5,957 nucleotides of DNA from Bacteroidota bacterium (lineage in GTDB: Bacteria; Bacteroidota; Bacteroidia; Flavobacteriales; Flavobacteriaceae): assembly GCA_024278565.1 (NCBI GenBank), contig JAJRSY010000154.1, positions 1-5,957 of the forward strand, given 5' to 3'. Position numbers and translations under genes: made by a program. Shown here piece by piece: positions 1-5,957 of the stretch. The notes beneath the pieces were generated by a model that saw only the letters and a list, made by a program, of their open reading frames with translations, was not told where the DNA came from and did no database searches. Every line of letters begins with the position of its first letter. Within the stretch, counting starts at the first letter, position 1.

Positions 1-1511
1 GCTTGGCTGTCGAAAAGGTAGATCCTTTGGTTTTGTAAATCGGTGACACTGACATAAATTTTATCGTAGAGATAAAATATTCTGGGCGGGGAGTATACGC
101 CCAGTTCCAATTCTACAGGTTTTCCTTTTATGGTCAAGGTATTATCGTTCATTAAAACTAGGGTTTTATCTGTTGCTACCATGCCATGGTCGTTTGATAG
201 GTTGAGGTTGTTCTTGGTGATTTTGCCCCTTGGGTCAATTTGGTACAGCACCCCTTTTGTATCGGTAAGGGTGAACTTGTTTTTGTGGCGGTATACCTCA
301 TTTTTAGAAAAACTAATTTTTTTGTCAACCTCAGTTCTGACATCGCCGACCCGGTTCAATAGCTTTAAGCTGCCATCTTGCAATTTGAATACCAGAAAAT
401 CTTTCTTACCGATTACTATATGCTTGGGTGTGCCTAAAACGGGCTTCTCAGCCTTAGTGTATTTAAACCCGTCAACTATGGCTGCCTGACTATTGTACAT
501 GAATATTTTTTTGCCCTGAACAACTACAAATCGATAGTTTTTTTTGCCTTCATAGTCAAAAACGGCCAAAGGGTTGAGGTTTCCCCCTTCAAACGTTTTG
601 GTAAATTGACGCACTTCCTTTCCATAGCGATTCAATACCAAGAATTGGTTGTTGGTGGTAAATGCCAATTGCAGCCTGCCGTTTTTGAAGATGTCGACCT
701 GGGCTATTTTTCCTTGAACCTTTCCTTCCAATTGTTTTTTCCAAAGCGTTTTTCCTTTGTTTGAAATTAAGTACAACACATTGTTTTGATCTTGGACCAC
801 AATTTCTTTCTTTTGGGTTTGATGGTTGGTAACAAATTGCGGGTCGGTAGCGATTGCACCATCAAGCTTGATCGAAAAAAGTGGCATGGCACTTGTTGAA
901 CCCTCTTCACTTTTGGTTTTTTGAACAATGATATTGGTATGGTAAAAGTTTTTGTCGGCAATAATCTGCGATGCAAAGGCATATTTTGATAATACAAGCT
1001 TACCGAAGTCTTGGTGAAAATCAGCCGAAAAGTTATCCTTTACCACCCTATCGATATTCTTGGGATTGGAAATAAAAAGCACAGTGGATTCTTTTGCCAG
1101 TTCTTGGTTTGTGGTTTCATAGACCGGGGCTTTGTCAAAGGTGTTTTTGTTTTTATAACTGCCAATGACTGTTTCCAGTAGGCCCTTGTTTTCAGAAAAC
1201 ACAAAAGCATCCTCAATGATCGCACAAAACTTCGCATTGAAATTTTTAACGACAGGGGGTAGGGTTTGGTTTAAGATATCGGTCTGGCGCAGTTCTAATA
1301 TTTCACTTCCCTGAAAATTGGAAACACCTTTTTTTATGCTGCCCAAATATTTTGAAATAGACTCAGATCCATACGTGTTCAAAACAATTGCTTTTTGCGA
1401 ATTTAGATAGATGAAGCCTATTTCTTTAACAGTACTGAAAATGGAATCTAAAGGCGATGAGAGGTTTAAATAGCTTTGCTGGTTCTGCGCAAATATTTGA
1501 TAGTCATCAAA
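1..1511 (-). pseudogene. C-terminal part of the same lipoprotein gene, in the shifted frame, cut by the window edge
   Basis: Translating the minus strand from 1511 down to base 3 in the frame TTT GAT GAC TAT gives 503 codons without a stop, which chance would not produce. The first residues read FDDYQIFAQNQQSYLNL and continue sensibly from the upstream part. Joined to it, the protein has at least 776 residues. From about residue 505 onward it contains short beta-strand units such as NNVLYLISNKGKTLWKKQL and NQFLVLNRYGKEV. These look like blades of a PQQ/WD-type beta-propeller, a fold usually used for binding or scaffolding; this is inference from pattern, not a family match. No stop is reached, so the gene ends left of the window, perhaps within a few dozen codons. 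The first in-frame ATG is at 887-885, so an automatic pipeline might call a separate shorter gene there. It could be a genuine pseudogene or a sequencing error. Confidence 0.8.
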
Positions 1512-2329
1512 GGAAATGATAAAATGGCATCGGCCTCGTACGGGGCAAAGGATGCCGTTGTGTTGGTGATGGGTTTTGTGTTGGCGAACAGGTCTACAAA
1601 ATTCCATGTTGAGTCGTTGGCGACACTAATACCATTGAGGCCGAATTTATGGGTGTTTGTAGTAAGGTCCAATGAGATCCAATCTGAAAAACCAGAAATG
1701 ACCAACTGCGAATTTTCTTTCAGCAATGATCGTAAAAGCGCATTGCTGTTGTCTAGGTTCACAAAAACGGATGCAGGGTTGTTTTTGGCTGAAGTCTTGA
1801 AGAGTTTTAGAAGTATCTCAGACTGATCTGGTTCAATATCACCGTCGAATTTTTGTAACAATAATTTTGAGGAGCTTACTATTGTTTTGTCATTTGATTT
1901 TAAGCCGTAAAAAACTTCATTGTCGATCTGATACCTATCAAAGGTAGAGTTCTCAAAATCGATATGATCCATTTTTAGATTCTTGGCAAGTTTGTGATTA
2001 AAGGGACCGGGCGTGGTGTTCATCACAAAAACAAACTCAAAATCGCCTTTGTCGAGTTCAGTAAACACCAATATACTTTTAGATTTAGGCTGCAGATAAT
2101 CTAGATACTTCACTTTGTCCAATATTGCTCCGTATACCTGAGCTGTGTTTGATTCGGTAAGAAAAACGTTATTTTCAATTGTTTTTTTAAATGCAGGGAA
2201 GTCATTGATCTTGATGATTACTGAGGCATTTTCGGGTATATAGTTTTTTAAGGGAGTAATTGAGGGGCTTTCTGAAGTACAACTTATTATTGAAAAGAGG
2301 GCAAAGAGAATAACTATTCTGTATTTCAT
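1466..2329 (-). CDS. N-terminal part of a frameshifted envelope lipoprotein, function unknown
   Basis: This is the intact 5' part (287 residues) of a longer gene. ATG at 2329-2327 is preferred over the TTG just before it, because it gives a clean lipoprotein signal: MKYR, a hydrophobic stretch (about residues 5-15) and a lipobox-like I-I-S-C with the lipidation cysteine at 17. The mature protein begins with a Ser/Thr-rich tether and then a segment reading PENASVIIKINDFPAFKK (about 33-50), the style of opening seen in Bacteroidota lipoproteins with a DUF3352-like N-terminus; that family link is weak and from memory. The last 14 residues after Pro273 (ending RRTSKAI) are probably out-of-frame sequence, because the neighbouring frame stays open for 503 more codons. 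It lies downstream of rnhB on the same strand, 275 bases away, and has its own candidate promoter. It is probably exported and lipid-anchored; I cannot name a function. Confidence 0.8.
   Translation of the reverse strand: MKYRIVILFALFSIISCTSESPSITPLKNYIPENASVIIKINDFPAFKKTIENNVFLTESNTAQVYGAILDKVKYLDYLQPKSKSILVFTELDKGDFEFVFVMNTTPGPFNHKLAKNLKMDHIDFENSTFDRYQIDNEVFYGLKSNDKTIVSSSKLLLQKFDGDIEPDQSEILLKLFKTSAKNNPASVFVNLDNSNALLRSLLKENSQLVISGFSDWISLDLTTNTHKFGLNGISVANDSTWNFVDLFANTKPITNTTASFAPYEADAILSFPLMTIKYLRRTSKAI
1505..1517 (-). other. Frameshift point in the lipoprotein gene
   Basis: On the minus strand the reading is TCA TTT CCT TTG ATG ACT, leading to a stop at 1466. Stepping back one base after CCT gives TTT GAT GAC TAT and an open frame to the left edge. 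One extra T in the TTT run (plus-strand AAA at 1509-1511) would restore the protein as SFPFDDYQIF. No canonical X-XXY-YYZ slippery heptamer sits here in the right phase, so a one-base deletion or a homopolymer read error is likelier than programmed frameshifting. Confidence 0.8.
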
Positions 2330-2345
2330 CAACTACACTTTTTTA

Positions 2346-2353
2346 CAAAGGTA
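2346..2353 (-). promoter_or_regulatory. Candidate -7 promoter element for the lipoprotein gene
   Basis: The minus strand reads TACCTTTG, an exact match to the Bacteroidota -7 consensus TAnnTTTG, ending 16 bases before the ATG at 2329. That would give a leader of roughly ten bases. I do not see a good TTG-type -33 element 19-21 bases further upstream, so the call rests on the -7 box and its position. Confidence 0.5.
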
Positions 2354-2426
2354 TCAATTTCCATAACTAATCAGTGTGCATATTTTTAACACACAAATGG
2401 GCTAATAAATTGATATGCAGTATTTT

Positions 2427-2480
2427 AGTCCAAAAATTTTAACAAAATATTGATTTTGAGTCCAAAAATTTTAACAAAAT
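2427..2480. repeat. Two direct copies of a 22-bp AT-rich sequence, 32-bp period
   Basis: Bases 2427-2448 and 2459-2480 are identical over 22 bases. Each starts AGTCC, passes through AAAAATTTT and ends AACAAAAT. The copies are separated by 10 bases and start 32 bp apart, about three helical turns. They lie about 75-135 bp upstream of the candidate lipoprotein promoter and more than 120 bp past the rnhB stop. Spacing by whole helical turns fits paired sites for a DNA-binding protein, but slippage duplication of AT-rich DNA is an alternative. No known regulator site is recognised. Confidence 0.75.
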
Positions 2481-2604
2481 CTTAATTTTACTGACACTCA
2501 GACGATTATGAATTATCGAATGAAAATCGAACATTATTTTGAGACCATTTCTGTTTTTGATCAGATTAATATCCTGGTTATCAAACACTTGACCAACTGA
2601 TTAA

Positions 2605-3255
2605 TCACTCCTTTTCGAAAGGCAAAGTATACTGCCCTGGCAATTGCCTAAAACTTTTTCTATGGTACTTGGTGATGCCATATTCTCGAATGGCCTCACG
2701 GTGTTCTTTGGTTGGGTAGCCCTTGTTCTTTTTCCAATTGTACATGGGGTACTCAGCATGAAGTTTTTCCATATAGGCATCGCGGTAGGTCTTCGCCAAT
2801 ACCGATGCGGCGGCAATGCTCATATATTTTCCATCCCCTTTGATAATACATTCATAAGGTATGTTCTTATAAGGTTTGAATCGGTTGCCGTCCACTATAA
2901 TGAATTTTGGGTCAGCGTTTAATTGGGCAATGGCCTTGTGCATGGCCAATATTGAGGCGTTTAAAATATTTACCACATCGATTTTATTGGGCAGTATGTG
3001 CGCCACACCAAAACTAATGGCGTTTTTCTCTAAAATGGGTTTTAGAATTGCCCTTTTTTTTTCCGACAATAATTTCGAATCGTTGAGAAGGCTGTTTTTG
3101 AAATCTTCAGGTAGAATTATTGCAGCAGCCGTTACCGGCCCAGCAAGGCAGCCTCGGCCAGCTTCATCGGTCCCAGCTTCATCAAGAATGCTATAAAATG
3201 ATTTTAGCAAAATAAGAACAGTAACGGTTAATAGCGAATATACTTTAATTGTCAT
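2605..3255 (-). CDS. rnhB: Ribonuclease HII
   Basis: RNase HII cuts the RNA strand of RNA-DNA hybrids and nicks 5' of single ribonucleotides left in DNA, starting ribonucleotide excision repair in the cytoplasm. From the ATG at 3255 the protein has 216 residues. It carries the hallmark DEAGRG motif (D30, E31), a strand IIVDGN with D122, and AAASVLAKTYRD with D159, completing the D-E-D-D metal site. LNDSKLLSEKKR and NKGYPTKEHR are further family signatures. The start is uncertain. A TTG at 3279 would add eight residues. A TTG at 3210 would give 201 residues beginning MLKSFYSILDEAG, close to the usual family length, and would remove the odd hydrophobic stretch VYSLLTVTVLILL that precedes the catalytic motif. 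The first ATG is used here for lack of decisive evidence. The gene is divergent from the porin gene, and I found no clear promoter for it. Confidence 0.96.
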   Translation of the reverse strand: MTIKVYSLLTVTVLILLKSFYSILDEAGTDEAGRGCLAGPVTAAAIILPEDFKNSLLNDSKLLSEKKRAILKPILEKNAISFGVAHILPNKIDVVNILNASILAMHKAIAQLNADPKFIIVDGNRFKPYKNIPYECIIKGDGKYMSIAAASVLAKTYRDAYMEKLHAEYPMYNWKKNKGYPTKEHREAIREYGITKYHRKSFRQLPGQYTLPFEKE

Positions 3256-3419
3256 TGTTGTTCGATTAAAAATTCGCAAAACCCTTAAAGCCTACCTACA
3301 GAAATGAGCCAGGGGGTTTTATCTGAAGAGAAAGCTTGCTTTTCATATTTTTTGAATACTGGTTATTGTAAAAAAAAAATGATTTGACAAACAATGGAAT
3401 ATCAGTTGGTTACAATCAA

Positions 3420-3465
3420 GTCTTTTGTCTAATAGCAAAGCGGTCTTTTGTCTTTTATCGGACAA
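3420..3465. repeat. Short direct repeat with an overlapping inverted repeat
   Basis: GTCTTTTGTCT occurs at 3420-3430 and again at 3443-3453, a 23-bp period. The second copy ends in TTGTC (3449-3453), which pairs with GACAA (3461-3465) around an 8-base loop. It sits 96 bp or more upstream of the porin promoter and could be an operator. The sequence is short and low in complexity, so chance is a fair alternative. Confidence 0.4.
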
Positions 3466-3560
3466 CAGTATTTAATTGTTTAGGTAAATCCACATGTGCA
3501 AGAATCATGTACTTTCCTCAATTTAGCAAACTTTCACATTTTATTACGAACAAAAAAAAT

Positions 3561-3581
3561 TAACTTTGCCCCGTAACTTTG
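3561..3581 (+). promoter_or_regulatory. Promoter region of the porin gene with two -7 boxes
   Basis: TAACTTTGC at 3561-3569 and TAACTTTG at 3574-3581 both match the Bacteroidota -7 consensus TAnnTTTG. The first leaves room for a leader of about a dozen bases before the ATG at 3586 and is the better candidate. The second ends only four bases before the start codon and would give a nearly leaderless transcript. No strong TTG -33 element is seen at 19-21 bases upstream of either. No Shine-Dalgarno sequence is present, which is normal for this phylum. Confidence 0.6.
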
Positions 3582-3585
3582 TACA

Positions 3586-5562
3586 ATGAGATATTTTTTT
3601 CTGGTATTTTTAGGTGTTCTGGGCAACACCTTGTTCGCGCAAAACGATTCGCTTCCCCCAGTTAAAGAGTTCGATACTTTGGCGCTGATTAAGAATCAAA
3701 GAGAACGGAACGGCCTAGAGCCAGAACCTGTCGAAATCACAATTAAAGACTACAAGATAATTTCCTTTGCTAGAGACACCACCTATCTCGATACCACCTT
3801 GACTATAAATAAAGAGTATAAGTACAACTATCTCAGAAAAGATAATTTTGAACTTATGCCGTTTGCCAATGTAGGGCAGCCCTATAATAAGTTGGGGGTC
3901 GATTTTGAACGAAAGAGCCTGTACCCGGCCTTGGGTGCGAAAGCCAAGCATTTCAATTATCTGGAAATGGAGGAGATCGACTATTACAATGTAGCAACCC
4001 CCATGACAGATCTTTTTTTCAAGACCACTTTTGAACAAGGACAAATACTGGACGCCCTTTTGACCTTCAACACCTCAAGACGGTTGAATTTCTCAATAGC
4101 CTATAAAGGCTTCCGGTCTTTGGGCAAATACCAGTTCAACCAAGCCCAATCGGGCAATTTCAGAACAACCGCCAACTATCAGGCCAAAAACGGAAGATAT
4201 AGTCTAAGGACCCACATAGCGGTCCAAGATATCGTAACCGAAGAAAATGGGGGCTTGAAAAATAGAGAACAGTTTGAGTCGGGCGATTCGAATTTCTCGA
4301 ACAGGGTCAAGGTTGATGTCAGGTTTAATGATGCTGGAAACAAGGTGTTGGGCAAACGTTATTTTTTGGACCATCAATACAAGTTGATCAAAAAACAAAA
4401 AGACTCCAGTAGTGTCGAAAAGACCTCTCTTGCCATTGGTCACCAGTTCAATTACGAGACCAAATACTATCAATTTACCCAAACTGCCCAAAACGCCTAT
4501 TTTGGTGACGGGCTACTTTCAACAATAAACGACAGGGTCAATTTAAAGACCATGAACAATCAGGTTAGTGCCGATTTTTACAATGCTACCCTAGGTAGCC
4601 TCCAAGGCAATATAAGTATCTACAGCTATAACTATTTTCTCAACAGTATTTTGATTATAGGAACCCAGCAAATTCAAAACAGCTTAAAAGGCGAAGAGGT
4701 GGCCTTGGGTGCTAATTATAAAAAACAAATTGGGGGCTTTTTGGTGAAAGGGGCAGTGAAATACAACCTGTCAGGAGACCTGACAGGTACTATTTTAGAT
4801 GCATCGGCCAGTTATCGGTTCAATGAAGAAAACAAAATCAGGTTTGCGTTCCATTCATCTTCGAGAATGCCAGACTTTAATTTCTTGTTGTTTCAAAGTG
4901 ATTATGAGAATTACAATTGGCAGAACACCACAACTTATGAAAAAGAAATGGTGAACAGCCTTTATTTTGATTTAGACACCCATAAGTGGGGCAGGTTTTC
5001 TGTCAAGTATTCGACCTTGGACAACTATACCTATTTCACCTTTGACCCGACCAAGACCTTAGAAGAAGGTGCCGAAAATGCATTCATAAGACCATTTCAA
5101 GAGAGCAACAGTGTCAATCATATAAAGGTAAAGTACACTAAAGAGATCAAGGTAGGTCGTTTTGCACTGAACAATACGTTGATGTACCAGAATGTCGCCC
5201 AGTCCAACAAGGTGCTAAATGTACCCCAAGTGGTAACACGCAACACACTTTATTTTTCGTCAAATGTTTTTAAGAAAGCCATGTATTTGCAGACAGGCGT
5301 GACCCTTAAATATTTTACATCTTATAATATGAATGCCTATAACCCATTGTTAGGTGAGTTTTATATTCAAAATGACCAAAAGTTGGGTGGTTTTCCAATG
5401 CTCGATTTTTTCATCAATGCCCGGGTGCAGCAAACCCGCATCTATCTAAAGGCAGAGCATTTCAATTCATTGTTCGGTGGCAACGACTATTACTCGGCGC
5501 CAGATTATCCGTATCGAGATTTTGTCATACGATTTGGACTCGTTTGGAACTTCTTTTCTTAG
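3586..5562 (+). CDS. Outer-membrane beta-barrel protein, putative porin family (Porin_10 type)
   Basis: The 658-residue product starts with a signal peptide (MRYFFLVFLGVLGNTLFA, likely cut after A18, before QND). A periplasmic-looking N-terminal part (about 19-135) includes YNYLRKDNFELMPFANVGQPYNKLG. Then comes LFFKTTFEQGQILDALLTFNTSRRLNFSIAYKGFRSLGKYQ (about 144-185) and a long series of alternating polar/aromatic strands to the end. The C-terminus, VIRFGLVWNFFS, is aromatic-rich like a final barrel strand. Length and these segments match, from memory, the Bacteroidota 'putative porin' family (Pfam Porin_10). Its substrate is unknown; a general diffusion channel is plausible but not shown. 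The ATG at 3586 is fixed by the signal peptide and the promoter just upstream. There is no TonB box or plug domain, so it is not a typical TonB receptor. It appears to be a single-gene unit; nothing clearly resembling a terminator with a U-tract follows it. Confidence 0.88.
   Translation: MRYFFLVFLGVLGNTLFAQNDSLPPVKEFDTLALIKNQRERNGLEPEPVEITIKDYKIISFARDTTYLDTTLTINKEYKYNYLRKDNFELMPFANVGQPYNKLGVDFERKSLYPALGAKAKHFNYLEMEEIDYYNVATPMTDLFFKTTFEQGQILDALLTFNTSRRLNFSIAYKGFRSLGKYQFNQAQSGNFRTTANYQAKNGRYSLRTHIAVQDIVTEENGGLKNREQFESGDSNFSNRVKVDVRFNDAGNKVLGKRYFLDHQYKLIKKQKDSSSVEKTSLAIGHQFNYETKYYQFTQTAQNAYFGDGLLSTINDRVNLKTMNNQVSADFYNATLGSLQGNISIYSYNYFLNSILIIGTQQIQNSLKGEEVALGANYKKQIGGFLVKGAVKYNLSGDLTGTILDASASYRFNEENKIRFAFHSSSRMPDFNFLLFQSDYENYNWQNTTTYEKEMVNSLYFDLDTHKWGRFSVKYSTLDNYTYFTFDPTKTLEEGAENAFIRPFQESNSVNHIKVKYTKEIKVGRFALNNTLMYQNVAQSNKVLNVPQVVTRNTLYFSSNVFKKAMYLQTGVTLKYFTSYNMNAYNPLLGEFYIQNDQKLGGFPMLDFFINARVQQTRIYLKAEHFNSLFGGNDYYSAPDYPYRDFVIRFGLVWNFFS
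4766..4788 (+). repeat. Perfect 10-bp inverted repeat inside the porin gene
   Basis: ACCTGTCAGG (4766-4775) is followed by AGA and then its exact reverse complement CCTGACAGGT (4779-4788). It encodes part of NLSGDLTGT. In mRNA it would form a GC-containing hairpin, although the 3-base loop is tight. No function is known to me; a chance product of the repeated LSGDLTG coding sequence is possible. Confidence 0.6.
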
Positions 5563-5610
5563 AAACCAACCAAGTAAAATAAGGTGTTTTTTAGGGTCAT
5601 TTTGGTTTGG

Positions 5611-5718
5611 GGGGCTGCTACTTGGGTAGCACCGGGCTTTCGCCACTCGCTTTTTATGGTTCATCAAAACATTGATGAACCATAAAAGAGCTCAGACAAA
5701 GGCTCAATCCCTGCCCCG
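5611..5718. repeat. Structured intergenic element resembling a flavobacterial dispersed repeat or RNA motif
   Basis: The block contains three nested or serial stems. TGCTAC (5616-5621) pairs with GTAGCA (5626-5631) around TTGG. A perfect 16-bp stem (5652-5667 with 5672-5687) closes an AACA loop. GAGC (5688-5691) pairs with GCTC (5702-5705). GGGG at 5611-5614 can also pair with CCCC at 5714-5717, closing the whole. Around the big hairpin, the flanks CGGGCTTTCGCCACTCGC and GGCTCAATCCCT resemble, from memory, a motif that recurs between genes in many Flavobacteriaceae genomes; it may correspond to the flavo-1 RNA motif, but I cannot confirm the name. Neither strand shows a U-tract after the long stem, so it is not a standard intrinsic terminator. 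The orientation is unknown. Confidence 0.6.
5652..5687. repeat. Perfect 16-bp inverted repeat with a 4-base loop
   Basis: TTTTATGGTTCATCAA (5652-5667), loop AACA (5668-5671), then the exact reverse complement (5672-5687). The outer stem ends are T/A runs that pair with each other rather than lying outside the stem. It could still stop polymerase between the porin gene and the following operon, or be the variable central hairpin of the surrounding repeat. Confidence 0.9.
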
Positions 5719-5806
5719 AAAAAAAATAATCAACTTTTTTACTATCTGAAATTCAGTTGCTTAGCATTTATTTTCACAAACTTCAAAAAAAAAAATGATT
5801 TATGTA

Positions 5807-5840
5807 TTGTTCAAAATAAAAAACCCTCTTATATTTGCAC
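5807..5840 (+). promoter_or_regulatory. Bacteroidota promoter, probably of an rRNA operon
   Basis: TATATTTGCAC at 5830-5840 matches the -7 consensus TAnnTTTG exactly, and a TTG -33 element lies at 5807-5809, 20 bases upstream of the -7 box, the usual spacing. An A-rich stretch (5785-5795) precedes it. The wording TATATTTGCACCCGC is, from memory, common before flavobacterial rRNA operons. Transcription would begin at about 5843-5847. Confidence 0.75.
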
Positions 5841-5879
5841 CCGCTTTGGGGCTTCGGTCCTGGGGTTTGGTAAGAAGAA

Positions 5880-5957
5880 GTTCATAGACATATTGTGGAG
5901 ACATTGCGATCGGGCGGTCCTTTTTTTTTGGGGATCAGTCCATTGATCGTGAGAAAA
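5880..5957 (+). ncRNA. Leader of a probable 16S rRNA operon with boxA-like antitermination site
   Basis: GTTCATAGACATATTG at 5880-5895 resembles the boxA-type sequence found in Bacteroidota rRNA leaders (GTTCTTTGACATATTG in Bacteroides, from memory) and the boxA of Escherichia coli rRNA operons. Downstream, TTGCGATC (5904-5911) can pair with GATCGTGA (5945-5952) with two G-U pairs, and GGTCC (5916-5920) can pair with GGATC (5932-5936) across a run of nine T. Such a stem could serve in rRNA processing. The mature 16S start (AGAGTTTGATC) is not inside the window, so the identity is inferred from promoter and leader only. Confidence 0.6.

Larger units (their letters stand above)
3256..3585. other. 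Divergent intergenic region between rnhB and the porin gene
   Basis: These 330 AT-rich bases hold no convincing gene. They contain a run of about ten A at 3370-3379, an 11-base direct repeat with a small inverted repeat at 3420-3465, and the porin promoter next to the ATG. On the rnhB side I see no TAnnTTTG box at a useful distance, so how rnhB is transcribed is unclear. Confidence 0.6.
5563..5957. other. Gene-free right end: structured repeat followed by rRNA-type promoter and leader
   Basis: No protein gene is supported in these 395 bases. In order they hold a short AT-rich tail after the porin stop, a structured GC-richer element (5611-5718), an A/T-tract region (5719-5806, including 11 A at 5785-5795) that could act as an UP-like element, a Bacteroidota promoter (5807-5840) and a transcribed leader with a boxA-like sequence running to the window edge. 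Confidence 0.7.

Noticed and set aside
130..489. Plus-strand open frame of 119 codons
   Set aside because: It lies opposite the well-supported minus-strand lipoprotein continuation and its translation has no recognisable signal or domain.
767..1237. Two short minus-strand open frames (767-997 and 1040-1237)
   Set aside because: They are in a different frame from the 503-codon open stretch over the same DNA and have basic, low-complexity translations typical of shadows.
1505..1517. Programmed -1 ribosomal frameshifting in the lipoprotein gene
   Set aside because: The shift is in the -1 direction, but the zero-frame codons TTT CCT TTG do not form a canonical slippery heptamer and no strong downstream structure was seen.
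2508..2600. Plus-strand 30-codon frame beginning MNYRMKIEHYFETISVF
   Set aside because: It reads somewhat like protein, but there is no -7 box at a proper distance, it is very short, and no family is recognised. It would need conservation or expression data.
2601..3196. Other open frames overlapping rnhB on both strands
   Set aside because: RNase HII has all catalytic motifs in its own frame; these are shadows.
3715..4491. Minus-strand frames inside the porin gene
   Set aside because: The plus-strand gene has a signal peptide, full family length and a barrel-like C-terminus; the opposite frames have no support.
5652..5687. Intrinsic (Rho-independent) terminator of the porin gene
   Set aside because: The hairpin is perfect, but no T-run follows the stem on either strand; the T/A runs are part of the stem. 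A terminator role stays possible but is not shown.
1..5957. CRISPR array, insertion sequence or defence system
   Set aside because: No regularly spaced repeat series, transposase, integrase or nuclease cluster is present on either strand; the only repeats are two-copy and short.

Overview
The window looks like chromosomal DNA from the Bacteroidota, most likely a marine-type member of the Flavobacteriaceae. Four things point there. Intergenic DNA is AT-rich. Candidate promoters carry the Bacteroidota -7 element TAnnTTTG, with no Shine-Dalgarno-like sequence before the genes. One protein belongs to the Bacteroidota 'putative porin' family. The RNase HII resembles, from memory, flavobacterial proteins. 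I have no database match, so the genus is open.

Layout, left to right. Bases 1-2329 (minus strand) hold one long lipoprotein gene that runs off the left edge. It is broken by a single-base frameshift near 1509-1511, so the intact reading frame stops early at 1466 while the rest of the protein continues, fully open, in the neighbouring frame down to base 1. Bases 2330-2604 are an AT-rich gap with a likely lipoprotein promoter and a 22-bp sequence repeated twice. Bases 2605-3255 (minus) encode ribonuclease HII (rnhB). Bases 3256-3585 are a divergent intergenic region with short repeats and the porin promoter. Bases 3586-5562 (plus) encode a 658-residue outer-membrane beta-barrel protein of the putative-porin type. 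Bases 5563-5957 contain no gene. They hold a structured repeat-like element with a perfect 16-bp hairpin, then a strong Bacteroidota promoter and a boxA-like leader of the kind found before 16S rRNA genes. The rRNA gene itself would start beyond the right edge.

The genes do not form an obvious pathway. RNase HII is housekeeping DNA repair, the lipoprotein and the porin are envelope proteins, and the right end is probably the start of a ribosomal RNA operon. I see no defence system, mobile element gene, CRISPR array or biosynthetic cluster. The observations most worth following are the frameshift, the structured element at about 5611-5718, the rRNA-type leader and the tandem repeat before the lipoprotein gene.
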